A stretch of DNA of 64,000 bases from Nymphalis io (GCF_905147045.1 NC_065911.1:9238001-9302000), one strand, 5' to 3'; shown: positions 12,291 to 24,002, counted from the stretch's first letter. Notes: generated by a model not told the origin, from the letters alone. Made by a program: numbers and translations.

Positions 12291-12538
12291 TTTTACCGTT
12301 AAATCGTAATTTAATTGTCTATGTCATTATCATGTTTCCAGTATATGTTTATGTCAAATATCATTACAATCAGTTCTGCGGTTTTATCATGATGAGGTAA
12401 CAAACAAACAGGCAAAGTTAATTTAGTATGGTGGTTAATAGTATATTTTACCAGACCTGACAGATGATATTGGCATATGCAATTTAATATAAGTTAATAG
12501 TGATTAATAATAAAAGTTTAGCATTATTTGTTGTATGC

Positions 12539-12796
12539 AGGCTGGCAAGTGAGCCACCTGATGGTATTTGGTCACCACCTCCCACAATAATTTTTTTTAA
12601 GGAAATTATTGGCACTGAAAGAAATATTGACCATACATCGCCATCGCGATGGGAATGGGATCGCCTTGGGAACTAAGATGTTATGTCACTTTTGCCTGTG
12701 GTTAAATTGACTCATTTACCTTTTTCAAATTGGAATACAACAACAGAAATCAATACTATTTTGCGATAGAATCAGTGGTGAGTAGGTGGTTCGTAC
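12539..12796 (-). repeat. diverged family-A repeat
   Basis: Landmarks are 'gagccacctgatggtatttg', 'gggaactaagatgttatgtc', 'ggaatacaacaa' and 'gagtaggtggttcgtacc'. It contains small insertions. Confidence 0.6.
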
Positions 12797-12922
12797 CAAA
12801 AGTATAAATTAGAACATAATAAATAGATAAATAAGAAATTCAAAATTAAATGTAGTACTCCTGTTATTGGCAATACAGTAAACGATATTGTGTTGTGTTC
12901 CGTTGAGTTACACAATTCATTA

Positions 12923-12969
12923 TACTATTTGTTGATATAATTGGATTAATTATATCTCAACAAATAGTA
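12923..12969. repeat. inverted repeat (hairpin)
   Basis: TACTATTTGTTGA..TATAATT is followed, after the 5-nt spacer GGATT, by its reverse complement with a 2-nt bulge. The arms are about 20 nt. It could be the core of a small MITE. Confidence 0.6.
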
Positions 12970-13041
12970 CTTGTAGTTAGTTAAATAATCTTTTTTTTAC
13001 AATAAAGGAGACAAGAGCGAAGTCTATCCAAGCCTATCTAT

Positions 13042-13230
13042 CTTTTTTTTTATATATTTCCGGGAGGGCAAATGACTCCACTCCACCTAATGGTAAGTGG
13101 TAGTAGAGTCCAAACGCGAAGACGATCAGTACAGTCGGGAAAAACGTTCTCCACTAGCCGCCCCCGCCTAGCCGGCCCGCAACATGCCGTCTTCACGCCT
13201 CGTTTGAACGAACCCAGATTCCCCGGTATC
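13042..13230 (-). repeat. family-E repeat
   Basis: Poly-T start, then 'gggagggcaaatgactccac', 'taatggtaagtggtagtaga', 'aaaaacgttctccactagcc' and 'cttcacgcctcgtttgaacg'. It is the shorter of two copies; the other is at 28586. Confidence 0.68.
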
Positions 13231-13569
13231 TATGAGTGAAATCTATCTTTGCCTAGAAGTGAGAGAAGACTGACTGTTACTTTACTTTATGTTTATTAAA
13301 TATTATAATTAATTTCAAATAATGTGACGATATCCGTTATGTGTTTACATATCTAGTTATTGTTTAATTGCATACGATACGAACAGTCTCGGTCACTATT
13401 TACTAGAACGTATATACTATCAACATACTTGATTGATAATTTATAATTCATTAAATATTAATTATTGCTAATTGTTTTAGAAGGGAGATGACATATAACC
13501 TGTATAAAAACATAATACTAACGATTTCTGAACATCTATATAATATAGATTATGGTTGGGAAACCTGCC

Positions 13570-13745
13570 TAAATAAAAGCACCTAAATGTCCTCCTGCTT
13601 CACAAAACACTAATACACGTGAGCTAGAATTTCATCTGACAGGTTTTCCTTTACAGTTACTGTGATCATAGGTTATTAAGCACAGAAAAACTCAGTAGGA
13701 CCTGTCCAGATTTGAACCCGGAACTTCAGCTAAGATCCTTGTGAA
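13570..13745 (-). repeat. decayed family-B SINE
   Basis: A weak match in family-B order: 'aaatgtcctcctgct', 'acacgtgagctagaatttca', 'ggttttcctttacagt', 'cacagaaaaactcagtagg', 'tttgaacccggaa' and 'agctaagatcc'. Confidence 0.4.
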
Positions 13746-14142
13746 GAAATTCTCAAACGTCACATTCATCAGGTTTTAGTTTTTTAAGCTAAGTAATGAA
13801 TTATTCATAAAACTCGAGAACTATACAGTTTTAACGAATTATCTGCTTGTGATATCGATTTTTTTTATCACAATTAACAGCAATCACAAATAAGCCGAAG
13901 TCAAACACGGTTGAACATCACATGATCAATCAGAGCGTCGAATATTACAATTAGTACCATTAGAGCGAACATTACCGTCGATTTAACGCACTTCGGCTTT
14001 AATGGTTGAGCAAATAGTCAATCACGTGGCAGCTGGAAGTACTAAATGGAAAGATTAAAAAGCCTCCCTACTCTTTTATCTAGCTTTTTAAAGAATAATT
14101 TATTTTTTATTTAACATAGTAAAATAAGTATGAAAATAATAT

Positions 14143-14360
14143 AACAGCTTATAAATGTCCTACTGCTGGGCCTAAGCCTTCATCTCTTCTTCATGATGGG
14201 TTTATCCGATGAAGAATTAGAGTTTGGTTTAGATCTTAATTCACCACACCGCTAAAATGCGGTTTCGTGGTTGTTTCAATATTTAATTTCGACACAGGCA
14301 GATTTCCTTACAATGATTTCACGACCGGACAGAAATTTTATTAATAAATACAAAATAATT
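14143..14360 (-). repeat. decayed family-B SINE
   Basis: It begins 'aacagcttataaatgtccta' and 'ctgctgggcctaagcc'. It then shows 'ttcaccacaccgctaaaatg' and 'caggcagatttccttacaat'. The head is lost. Confidence 0.5.
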
Positions 14361-14517
14361 ATGACAAAGCAGTTTTCATATCACATAATTTATTAAATTG
14401 GAGTTATGTCGTATAAAATTTAAATTACTTAGATCGAATCCGACAGCTTTACAAGTTACATACTTTTCGGTGAGTTTTTATTTACATACAAAGCTAAGGT
14501 ACATATGTATATATATA

Positions 14518-14785
14518 GGTCTAGTGGCTTGATGTAAGGCAGCAGACCCAGAGGTCCTTGGTTCAATTCCCAGCTCGGGCCAATAAAAAGTGATTGGGTT
14601 TTTCTGTCAGAAAATTCTCAGTAGCAGCGCGGAGTCTGAGTCGGATTATGAGAGTTAGAGAATCGAGAGTGCACCTGTGTTGGCGCACACACTTGTGCAC
14701 TATAATATCTCCTGCGTAGTAGACTAATCTCTCTTGAGACTGGCCGCCGTGGCCGAAATCTGTCTAGAGGACATTGTTATTATTA
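14518..14785 (+). repeat. family-D tRNA-derived SINE
   Basis: The head reads 'tctagtggcttgatgtaagg' and 'ggttcaattcccagctcggg', a tRNA A-box/B-box arrangement. The body includes 'aaattctcagtagcagcgcg', 'acttgtgcactataatatct' and 'tggccgaaatctgtc'. The tail is ATT-rich. A segment is missing after 'gagtctgagtcgg'. Confidence 0.86.
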
Positions 14786-15230
14786 TATATGCATATATAA
14801 TTTATAGGTAAATAAATTATGTAAATGAATTCTATAACTTTTACAGGTACTGTACCTTACCGCTTTATCAATCTCATTTAGTTTAACCAAAGGTTGCCTG
14901 GAACTCTCTTAGCAATCAGATAGCCTTATGTACATAGAATTAATTTTATAATTGTTTTTAACAATATTCTCTCTCTTCTTCACTCTTGTTAAACAGAATA
15001 CTTCTATTTTATTTTTTATTCTCTTCAAATAAAGTATGATTCTATTGCTCGTAAATAGTTAATTAATTTTAAATAAGGCTTGAAGTTTAAAGTAAATATA
15101 TAAAAATAAACTATATCTTGATTATAATTAAAATATAATTGTTACGAAATGAATTTATTCATAAAATATTTTACTTTATTTATTTTTTATTCTTAACTAT
15201 ATAATAGTACCTATTACGTTACTTTAACGT
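14786..15230. other. AT-rich non-coding stretch
   Basis: Nothing recognisable. Confidence 0.4.
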
Positions 15231-15341
15231 CTTTTTTTTTTTCATATAAAATTGTTAGGCGAACGAGTAAATGTGTTGTGGTCACCGCCAACAGAAATTG
15301 CCGCTGTAAGAAAGTTTAACCATTCCTTAAATCGCCAAGGT
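15231..15341 (-). repeat. family-A remnant
   Basis: Poly-T start, 'aggcgaacgagtaaatg', 'gtggtcaccgccaacagaa' and 'gtaagaaagtttaaccattc'. Only the A-tail end survives. Confidence 0.55.
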
Positions 15342-15535
15342 TAAGTTTATCTTTTAGGTTAACCTATATATGTATTTTATAGAAATAAACACTCTAGCTG
15401 GAATAGAGCCTTACTTTAATCAATAATATACAAAAAACAATAAACTATTAATTGGCTAAATAAATAAATTATTAGATGCATTTTAAGAGATTTTAATAAA
15501 TTTAATTACAGATAAAACTTGTATGTTTTATTTGC

Positions 15536-15725
15536 AGATCCTGATTTCTAGGCTTACAAGGCACCGGCCTTGGACTCCCCCACCCACAGTAAAAAATAAT
15601 ATAATTTAACTCTATGCGCTTCGGAATGGAAAGCCTCAAATGTTAGGGGGGTTGGATCTCTACGTGCCAGGACTATTTATTTGCGACCAGTAGCTCAACG
15701 TGTCCCACCCCTTGCGTAGCCTTAT
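15536..15725. other. GC-richer patch of unknown nature
   Basis: This patch stands out from its AT-rich surroundings. It contains 'ggcaccggccttggactccc' and 'agctcaacgtgtcccacccc'. On the plus strand it follows a pyrimidine-rich 'ttttatttgcag' and stays open for 17 codons up to a GTAAAA. It lies just downstream, on the minus strand, of first exon 'b'. It could be a transposon remnant or a small exon; I cannot decide. Confidence 0.25.
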
Positions 15726-15869
15726 GTTGTATAGTTTATAACCTATTTTACTCATAAAATATTTTTTTCAATCAGGATTGATAAATTCTTAGATTAGCGT
15801 TAAAATAAATTCTTTAGATTTATTTAGCTGTATGCATTTATTTGCATTTATAATAATGTCTCTACTCAC

Positions 15870-15947
15870 CAAGGTCCCCAAATAGCTGTGTCCGATCTCC
15901 TCCTCCGACGTATCCCCGGAAACCAGGGTTTGCTTTTTTAATTTCAT
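15870..15947 (-). CDS. first coding exon 'b' of an unidentified gene (partial)
   Basis: On the minus strand an ATG at 15947 opens 26 codons with no stop, ending exactly at the strong splice donor GTGAGT (15864-15869) in phase 0. The peptide is basic at first (MKLKKQTLVSG), then acidic (DTSEEEIGHSYLGTL). The last 14 residues align with those of the exon at 40923-40991: TS, three acidic residues, one variable position, G, then Y-x-x-T-L. No signal peptide or membrane segment is seen. Downstream exons should lie to the left but I cannot identify them; they may be outside the window. A soluble N-terminal tail of a membrane transporter is one possibility, but this is speculation. The start and donor are seen directly; that the exon is real is inferred from its similarity to the other one. 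Confidence 0.6.
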
Positions 15948-16368
15948 TTTTTCACTAAATATCGACACTTATTAATTTATATTTTTAAGAACTCGATTTT
16001 ATTTGAAAAACATTTGTGTTTGCATTAGGGATGCGCTTGTCGTGGTTTCTAAATAATTTATCGATGTCGAAAAATTTCACAGTTTTTTAAACTTTCTAAA
16101 TTAAAAAAAAAAAAATTATTATTTATTAAATTTTATTTTGTAATAAATTTTATATAAAATTTACGTAAAATATAATTACTAAATATTGTAAAGCAAACAC
16201 TGACTGCTACGATAATTATATCGCACCAAAAGCATCAACACTACACTTTAAATTTGGAATTACACTTTTTTCGTTTTTTTTTTATACGAAACTCCCGAGC
16301 CTACGATCTCGGAGTGTCGGTTCAGGTAGACTGACCCATCATAAGCATTTCCACTCCCGCGCAAATGC

Positions 16369-16373
16369 ACTGA
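16369..16373 (-). promoter_or_regulatory. possible initiator upstream of first exon 'b'
   Basis: A TCAGT arthropod-type initiator, minus strand, lies in a locally GC-richer block (16270-16420) about 420 nt upstream of the exon-b ATG. Upstream ATGs occur in between, so a spliced or different 5' leader is likely. The site is weakly supported. Confidence 0.2.
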
Positions 16374-16420
16374 AAAACTGAAGCTTAAGACGCGTCTACA
16401 CAAGAGGAAATAGTTCACAC

Positions 16421-16840
16421 ACGGTCATTACGTATTTAACATAATAATCTGTAACTTGAACCTTGTATTTTAACATAATCCTGTACAATAAGTACATAGG
16501 AAAAGATGGGATAACTTTATTACTTATCATTAGATTATTATTTATTTAATAATCCAACAGTTACATACATACCTTATTATATTATGTATTATATGACATG
16601 TAACTAAAACGGAAATAGGGTTACACGATTAGTTTAAAAATATATAAGAACTAACTAGATGATAAGTAAAGTAAAACTATTATGAGATGAGATTCTAATG
16701 TATGAGTCTGTGAGTGCGTATTATTGTACACTTTATTGATTATATAAATATGCCATTAAATATAATGTAAGCAATTATAAAACAAACGTCTAAACTAGAC
16801 AGAGAATGGATTTTATATGTATGTCTCTTCTAATGGTATT
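16421..16840. other. AT-rich non-coding stretch
   Basis: Nothing recognisable. Confidence 0.4.
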
Positions 16841-17082
16841 TGGCGGGTTGGCGTGGTTGGTAGATTGCCTTTCACGTCGAAGGTTGTGGATTCGATTCTC
16901 ACCCAGGACATACATTTATGCGCATGAACATGTCTGTTTGCCCTGTGTCTGGGTGTAATTATCTATATAAGTATGTATTTACAAAAGAAAAGTAGTATAT
17001 TAGTATATCAGTTGTCTGGTTTCTATAGAGAGATATACGAGCTCTGCTTAGTTTGCGATCAGATGGCCACGTGTATTCACAC
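16841..17082 (+). repeat. family-C tRNA-derived SINE
   Basis: The head 'gggttggcgtggttggtaga' and B box 'ggttgtggattcgattctca' are present, then the body 'gggtgtaattatctatataa' and 'gatcagatggccacgtgt'. The usual 'cccaggatatt' tail is replaced by unrelated sequence. Confidence 0.8.
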
Positions 17083-17128
17083 GTCCGAGTTTAATTAAAT
17101 ATATCCTAACACATTCGTGTTAGGATAT
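17083..17128. repeat. 24-bp direct-repeat copy and perfect 12-bp hairpin
   Basis: Bases 17083-17106 (starting GTCCGAGTTTAATTAAAT and ending ATATCC) recur exactly at 19078-19101. Overlapping this, ATATCCTAACAC (17101-17112) and its perfect reverse complement (17117-17128) form a hairpin with the 4-nt loop ATTC. Confidence 0.7.
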
Positions 17129-17213
17129 TATTATATATATTATTAATGGTACATAGTTGCCGAGTTAATTTTATAATACATATGAGATTATGTGACAATA
17201 GAACGGGAACAAA

Positions 17214-17388
17214 CTCGGGCAAGCGCCACTGATTATTCAAGTGCTTAATATGTGTTTATAATTCATCTCGTGCTCGGCGGCGAAATAAACATGTTCATCC
17301 GCCAATTGGTTCAACGTGGTGGAGAACTCCTTCTCCTCGAACGGAGTGGGGCTTCAGTCCAGCACTGGGATATTATTTGGGCTGTTAC
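17214..17388 (+). repeat. family-B SINE body, forward, head missing
   Basis: It reads 'cgggcaagcgccactga', 'gtttataattcatctcgtgc', 'tcaacgtggtggagaac' and 'ttcagtccagcactggga'. The tRNA-like head and part of the middle are lost. The frame 17252-17437 is repeat-derived. Confidence 0.65.
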
Positions 17389-18137
17389 TTTTACTACTTT
17401 TAGATCAAATATGTTGTTTTTAAAATTAATTTTTTGAGAATTATGATGTAACGTTGACGTGTGACGATCAAATGAAACGGTCTTGACGTAAATATTTATA
17501 AATTAATTCTAGTGTACTATTATATGTAATTAGTATTGAACTTAGTTTACACATTTATTTCCTTAAAATTATATTTTTTATATATCATACATATATAATA
17601 TATATAATGAATTTTATTATGTTATTATAATATATTTAAGCAGTATGTTCTAAACTTTACGTCTTGTTAACTGGAATTATTGCCTCATCATATTATATGA
17701 GTGTTTGTATTTCTCTTTAACGCGTCCTCCACTATCGATAACTATAATGTTAATCGACATTCCCAACACTAATTGCGCGATAATTACTGGGGCCCGAATA
17801 TTTTCACGTGATATTCGATATTTCTATACGCTGATTCTTTATACCAATTAAATAATAATTAAGCATTTGTAAATTGCAATATTAAAAAGTTTGAGTCATG
17901 TCCTAGTTATCATGTCCTATCACCAATCATGTCCTAGTTAACCAAAGCCGTCACAAAATCAAGCGCTCCAGTCGCTAGTCATATCAGCTCCTAAACAGCT
18001 TCTTTCGCTCTTGTTTTAGGGAGTGTTAGGTGTTAGATATAAAAAGTAGCCTGGGGTTCAAGCATATCTCATACCAAAATTGGTTCAGTGGATGGGCTGA
18101 AAGAGGTACTTTCGATATTTATATGGATTAAGAGCGC
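17389..18137. other. AT-rich non-coding stretch
   Basis: It includes the short tandem duplication 'catgtcctagttatcatgtc' around 17898-17940. Otherwise nothing recognisable. Confidence 0.4.
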
Positions 18138-18360
18138 AATATTTAACCATCACTTACCAATCTCACTCTCACTCTCGCTCGCCAATGCACCACCAACCTT
18201 GGGAACTAAGATGTTATGTCCTTGTGCCTGTAATTACACTGGCTCACTCACCCTTCACACCGGAACAAAACAATACCAAGTACTGCTTTTTTGCGGTTGA
18301 ATATCTAATAAGTGGGTGGTACTTACCCAGACGGGCTTGCACAAAGCCCTACCACCAGTG
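18138..18360 (-). repeat. partial family-A repeat
   Basis: It covers 'atatttaaccatcacttacc' to 'acaaagccctaccaccagtg'. The A-tail end is absent and a short 'ctcactctcactctcgctcg' expansion sits within it. The frame 18088-18300 is repeat-borne. Confidence 0.8.
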
Positions 18361-18444
18361 ATTTTTTAATGTAAACGTTTCCTTTCATAATTAAAAGTAA
18401 AATAATGGATAAATGAATGGGTCACATCCACAAATTCATGTTGT

Positions 18445-18600
18445 AAAAATAAGTACAATGCGCACGCGATCAGACAGGGATGCGACCTTTTGGAACTGAG
18501 ACGCGCTGTTCGCCCGGTCGTACACAGTAACGTCAGCAATCTCGCGTCGATGACTCGCGTGACGCTGTCACTTGTTTGTTAGTGCGGATATTTACTTGTT
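18445..18600. other. CpG-rich non-repeat patch
   Basis: A compact GC-rich block with many CpG steps ('acgcgctgttcgcccggtcg', 'aatctcgcgtcgatgactcg'). It has no convincing frame and is not one of the repeat families here. The minus strand has a TCAGT initiator-like site near 18500. It resembles the 5' regions of the two first exons in composition and could be an unassigned promoter or non-coding exon. Confidence 0.25.
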
Positions 18601-19077
18601 ATTTGGTACTGCTGCTATATTTAGGGACTGTTGTTCGATAATTTTACTTATTACTATACTTTTTGCTATTTAATTAATAATAAGTAGAAGATAACATTTT
18701 GAAATTTTAATCTCAAGAAGTAATGCCTACAGTTGAACCTACACTCATAATCTTCTAAAATCTCATTACCCTTTTGGCACAGAGGCGGGTACCTAATTAT
18801 TGTTCAGAAATTGGTTGCTAATGCTCCTTTTCTCGATCTCCATCAATCGATATACTTTGACAAGTCCAGTTCTCATAACGTACATATTGTACGCTCCAAA
18901 AGATAAACAATCACATCTTCATTTACTCTAAAAATTTGAGGTAATAATAATCAAAAAACAATGCCCATACTTCATAATTTGCTCAATCAAAACGGCAAAT
19001 TATAACAAGCACGTATAAGGTCAGATAAACTTATCTCTAAACAGTGATATGGAGTATATATTACAAAGATTACAATT

Positions 19078-19101
19078 GTCCGAGTTTAATTAAATATATC
19101 C
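19078..19101. repeat. second copy of the 24-bp direct repeat
   Basis: Exact repeat of 17083-17106, including the palindromic core TTTAATTAAA. Confidence 0.75.
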
Positions 19102-19239
19102 AAAGTGTATTCCTTTAATTTATTGTTTTATTACGTAATATCTTATCAATATAATTGTTTAAGTCTTGCATTACAGTGACTTGTTATTTTTTCTTAACAA
19201 TCATTTTAAGAGATCTTGGTTATATACCCAGGATATGGG

Positions 19240-19400
19240 AAAACGGGTTATGTGAGATTCTTTCCTTGTTAAAAACCCCGCGATGGCAGCCCTCGACATT
19301 GATCGGAGAGGCTGCGAGATAGTTTCAGCATAGATATGCAATGATTCCGTGCCGTGATCAACTCGTGGCTCGGCGACCTTTGTTCACAGGGCAACAATAA
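19240..19400. other. GC-richer patch, no gene recognised
   Basis: It contains 'aaaaaccccgcgatggcagc', 'gatcggagaggctgcgagat' and 'cgtggctcggcgaccttt'. All frames are interrupted. It is probably a decayed element fragment not represented elsewhere in the window. Confidence 0.25.
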
Positions 19401-20396
19401 TCGCGCACACCTCGCTAGTTCTCAATTTTTTCATAATGTTTATGGTCGAATTTCAACCGTGATAAAAAAATAAATATTAATGTTTAATTTATTTTATTAG
19501 TATGTATTAGTACCGATAGACTTTTCAAGATTGCGAAGTTGCTTCTCCGTTTATGGATCAAATATAAATCTCAAAACTATTCTTTACAAGATTTTATAGA
19601 TGAAAAAAAAATAATAAAGTTAGTATTCGTTGATTTCTATGCAGGATATATCATTGTATGCAATTTAATTATATATACGTTATTTTTTTGTCTATCATTC
19701 TTATATACAAACTATAGAATATTTATCATCTAATAAATAGACAGCTAACAAGTACATTTTAATGTAATATATAAACATAGTGATATTTAGAGGATAGCCG
19801 TGGTCCCTTACCACATTATCATATAGGTTGTTTCCACATACATACATACAGGCAAGTATATAAATGCATAATAAACATTTCAAAACGAAACATTAAAATT
19901 GATCTTGTAAAATTACGAATCTAACTAAGATGATCGACCCAGCTTACTTGTATATATATTTAAACCCTCTAGTTTCATTAAATAATATTTATATGCTTCT
20001 AGATAACATATGATCTTGATATATGTAGCTAACAGCAAAATCTAAAGTCTAGATCAATAAGTTTATTCTACATGTATGATCTGTATCGGATCTCAAGCTG
20101 TGCGGAAGTGTGGTCGGCCGTGATTGTAACGGCGTTCCCATTGTCGCTACGAACGATAAACCAATATCATAGTGTTGGCTTACGAATAATTGAAGGGCAA
20201 GTTGATAGAGATCCTTTTGTAGCAACAGATGTATTTGTGAACCAATCAAATTAATGGACTAACGAAAATATATTGATAGAATCGTATAGAGAATTTCAAA
20301 TATTTGGACATGTCATTTTTTAATTTAACATCTGAATGAGGCGTAAGTCCTTTCATTCTCTGACGTTATTTATCGAGAAACACTCGGTAATATAAA
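19401..20396. other. AT-rich stretch, short frames only
   Basis: The opposing frames at 20049-20249 (minus) and 20072-20254 (plus) cover the same bases. One short GC-richer patch may be an old element piece. No domain is recognised. Confidence 0.35.
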
Positions 20397-20632
20397 TCAT
20401 GATGATGACCTACCTGATGATCCTACCTGACTGATTTGGATCGGGCGACTATTACAGCGAAGACTAGCGTTCTATGCGGAAGTATTATGGCACAAACACA
20501 GGTGCATTATCCTACCTATATAATCTCAAATTTAATCAAAATCGTTCCAGTGGTTTAGTCATATAAACGTAGCAGACAAACAGACATACAAATTTCGCTA
20601 TTATAATTTTACAATAGATTAATGAATTATGA
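20397..20632 (-). repeat. family-D remnant followed by another retroelement 3' end
   Basis: Bases 20397-20510 follow reverse family D: 'tgatttggatcgggcgac' and 'tggcacaaacacaggtgcat'. Bases 20520-20632 carry 'tcaaaatcgttccagtggtt' and 'cagacaaacagacataca', a separate lepidopteran retroelement 3' end. Confidence 0.4.
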
Positions 20633-21155
20633 GCATTGTATCGCAATTTTTAATTAACTTTAGCTAAATTACCCAAAAATTATAAAAAAACAATGATAAC
20701 ATATTTTATTAAATTTAGTCACGGTGAAGGATAATTTCAACAGATGCATATCGTAACGTGACCGATAGGAAATGACAGTGGGTACTGATATGGAGAAAAA
20801 TCTGCAAAATAGCCGTAAACACTTATGTAATATGATATATAATGTAATAGCAGTTAAATCTTAACGCGATCTTGAATCTAGGTCTCTGGATACGGTTAAT
20901 ATTCAACGAGCAAGCCTTGGAATTAATTATAGATTGTTCGTTGATAGTAAATAGTGCTCTTTTTATCTATTTTTACAAATATATTCTTGCATTTGTATCT
21001 GCTTTAAGTATGTATGTATAGTAGAAATTATTTGAAAACATCTAAAATATCGTGTTAATATTGATTCATTTGCAGATGAAATATTTGAATATGAAAACCT
21101 GGATCGAAATATTACATCCTAATCTTAAATTAGGTATGCTTATACGCTCGACTTG
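20633..21155. other. AT-rich non-coding stretch
   Basis: Nothing recognisable. Confidence 0.4.
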
Positions 21156-21288
21156 AGCGTCACGGTAGCATGCGCAAGCGATCCCTCATAAAGACGGAAC
21201 GGGTACTGCTGGTTTTTTAGTGGGTATTCCGATGTTCGGGGTGCACTCGGCGCTTTGGAGACCGGCGAGCTCCACATACCCCCTACTG
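21156..21288 (+). repeat. family-G R1-like LINE 3' fragment
   Basis: Forward fragment: 'agcgtcacggtagcatgcgc', 'gggtactgctggttttttag' and 'accggcgagctccacatacc'. It matches the LINE 3' region at 52828-52942. The frames on both strands here belong to this fragment. Confidence 0.65.
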
Positions 21289-22129
21289 TTTGGTGTTCGG
21301 TAAAAGGTATGCGTCATCAAATTATACGTCTCGCATTTTATATATGTAATGCCATTAGAAAACAGTTGATGCAAATTTGTAATTATTATGTTACTTTGTC
21401 AAATCTTGATAACGCATCGATATCAAAAACAATCAAGGTCGAGGGAAAGTTTAGCTTGTAATTGGTAACGAAAATTAGAAAAATTATGACGTCATGAAAA
21501 CCAAAACGATATGGTATTGACTTTCCATGAATATGAGGTGTCGGAACTTGTCTTATACATTAGTTTACTTAGTTGTGATGTATCTGTTTATGATTAAAAC
21601 ACTTCGATACTGTTTAAGCGACCACCATGAAAGTATGGATATACATGTATTTTTTTCATAGAGAATGTTTTTTATGATGACGACATCAAACGTACCGTTC
21701 GCCATGACAGTTGGTTGTGGCTGGCTGGACGTTTGCAAGGTTTTACTAGTAACGTATAATGGCACGATTACTAACTTAACTTATATGTTTCAAAGCGATT
21801 ATTTCCGTATTTCAATTATAAGAACAAATTAGCGCGATACACTAAAGTTGTTCGCTCAAGCGTAAGATTAACTAACATCTATTTACTAGACTATAGGGAG
21901 TAAACATTATTATACAAGTATAATGTAATAACAAAAGTACATTTATTTATAAGCAATTGTAATTGTATTAAGTGTTAACAAGGAGCTACTTGATCTGATA
22001 ACTGATTACTGTGACGTGTGTGAAGAGCTCGTATTTAAATACTTAACCTATTTACCTCTTATTTATTAAAAACTACTAGATTTTTCTTTATATATTTTCT
22101 GAGGAACGGAATTTTTGAAAGGATGACCA
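21289..22129. other. AT-rich non-coding stretch
   Basis: Frames 21255-21461 and 21565-21765 have no recognisable motif. Confidence 0.35.
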
Positions 22130-22232
22130 AAGATTTCATGTGCTCAGTTTGTGTTTAAAAGGAAAACATTGTAAGGAAACCTGCATGTGTCGGATGAATA
22201 TTCTGCCACATGTGTACTCACAAACCCTTAAT
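22130..22232 (+). repeat. family-B SINE fragment
   Basis: It shows 'tttcatgtgctcagtttgtg', 'aaggaaacctgcatgtgtc' and 'attctgccacatgtgtac'. These are middle segments of the family only. Confidence 0.5.
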
Positions 22233-22614
22233 CATGAACTCTTAAAATTCAAAAAATATCGTGCCTAGCAAAAACCGTTTCGTGAAATAAAATGGACACA
22301 AACCATATCCCCCCTTACGATCAAGACAATTGCCCATTATGTGTGCTCCTTCGCGTGCGGTAAACGGTTAGGCATGTGTGCGCAGACCATCACTTTACAA
22401 ACTGTGATTTACGGAAAACACATGAGCAACGTGTTGATCGTCGACAATAGTTGAAAAAGAAAACACCAAGTTTCCTGTAAATTAATTTATATTCGATTTA
22501 AATGAAACTACAAATCCAATATTATACGTCAGAGATGTTATTAGTTGGAACAGCAAAGAACAAGAGATGATGATGGTCACATGTTAACGTATTAATTAGT
22601 GACTAACTCATTAG
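22233..22614. other. non-coding stretch, no feature recognised
   Basis: Slightly GC-richer between 22300 and 22450, but without an open frame or repeat match. Confidence 0.3.
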
Positions 22615-22910
22615 TGACTGCTTCGTTAGTAAGTAGCTTATAAGGCCGTAAATTCCAGCGTTCAAGGCCCAGGTCAGACCAATATAAAGTTATTGGGTTT
22701 TTCTGTCAAGAATTTCTCAGTAGCAACCCGAGCGAGGGTGTTTGAAAATAAAAAGCCGCTGGTCCTGCACCTAACTCTTATCTTGCGTTAGATTTGCCGT
22801 CGGCTTATAAGAGTAAGGGAATAGAGTGTTCACTTGTTTGCACTCACACTTGCACTATAATATGTCCTTAGCACTTGGCTAATCTCTGTTGAAAATAACC
22901 GCAAAGTCAC
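22615..22910 (+). repeat. family-D SINE
   Basis: It shows 'tgactgcttcgttagtaag', 'ttattgggtttttctgtcaa', 'aatttctcagtagcaacccg', 'taagggaatagagtgttcac' and 'ttgcactataatatgtcc'. The head is diverged. Confidence 0.7.
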
Positions 22911-23867
22911 ACGTTCTTAAGACTGAAGTCATTTTCAGAACTGAAACTAAATTTTAAACAATGTAAAAGCACATTCTTAATATAAAACAAATACAATGGA
23001 GATTGTAAGAAATGAATATGTACTGAGATAAAAATTAAAGTAATTAAAGTTAGAATTATCCGTTTGGTAGCGGAGAAGTGTCACGAACTGCAAGTCTTTC
23101 TTCTTATCGATAGTAAGTCTAGTCTTTGCTTGGACTTTTAGAGTAGGATTGACGACGGAAATTTTAGTTTCACTTTAATATTGATAACGTAATATTACCA
23201 AAGAGTGCACAATAAGGATGACGGCTAATTTTTGTAATTGCACTATCATACCATTACACATCTGCATTACTCATCTGGTTTAATAATGTCAGCTTCGAAG
23301 AACTAACACCCCTCTGCTTCCACGTTGACATTTAGAAAATGTTGCCATTTGTTTAATATAAACTGTAACCAGTCACTTATGGGCGTCAATTAATTGTGAG
23401 GCTGCTACTGGAATCATCATCGGTACTCAAGGGCCCGAAGTTCCTTTTAGATTCAGAAGGAAGGAAATCAGCTGAGTGGCTATCGTATTTGTGACGTCAT
23501 ACTAACGTTATATTAACCTGTTTTTATTAGTACATAAGTACTTTCAATTTTGTTTTTTTTCTTTAATGTTATTATTAAAGGGATGTGTCCGATTAATGGC
23601 TTATTATTAAATTTACACAATTGTTCCTTACCTAGCCATCTTTACCCAAGATCCCCTCTATCACTGGCAATAAAATCGCCATAAAGAGGAAGTGTCCACT
23701 CATACAATTTGTCGCGTCCTTGATTATATATTACTTAAGATAAATTATGACGATTTTATTCTTTAGGTGCTTGATTTTTTATAGATTTCATTTTATATTT
23801 TGTTCGAATTTTAAAATTATTGTCTTCGGTTTGCTAGCGATTTTAACATAAACAAAAGAACATATAT
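22911..23867. other. non-coding stretch, no feature recognised
   Basis: Bases 23210-23500 are less AT-rich than their surroundings, but I see neither a long frame nor a repeat landmark. Confidence 0.3.
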
Positions 23868-24002
23868 AATTCATCTCGTGCTTGGTGATGAAGGAAAACA
23901 TCAGACGTAAATCTACCAAACGTGTTTCAACCAACCCGCATTAAGTATGGAGTTTATTCCATAGCAATTTGGTGCTTTCTCAAGAGAAGAGGTGTTTGTT
24001 TC
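23868..24002 (+). repeat. decayed family-B SINE
   Basis: Fragment with 'aattcatctcgtgcttggtg', 'tgaaggaaaacatc' and 'caaccaacccgcatta'. Confidence 0.5.

Noticed and set aside
20049..20254. Overlapping frames of about 60 residues on both strands
   Set aside because: Both strands are open over the same bases with no recognisable family; neither can be preferred.
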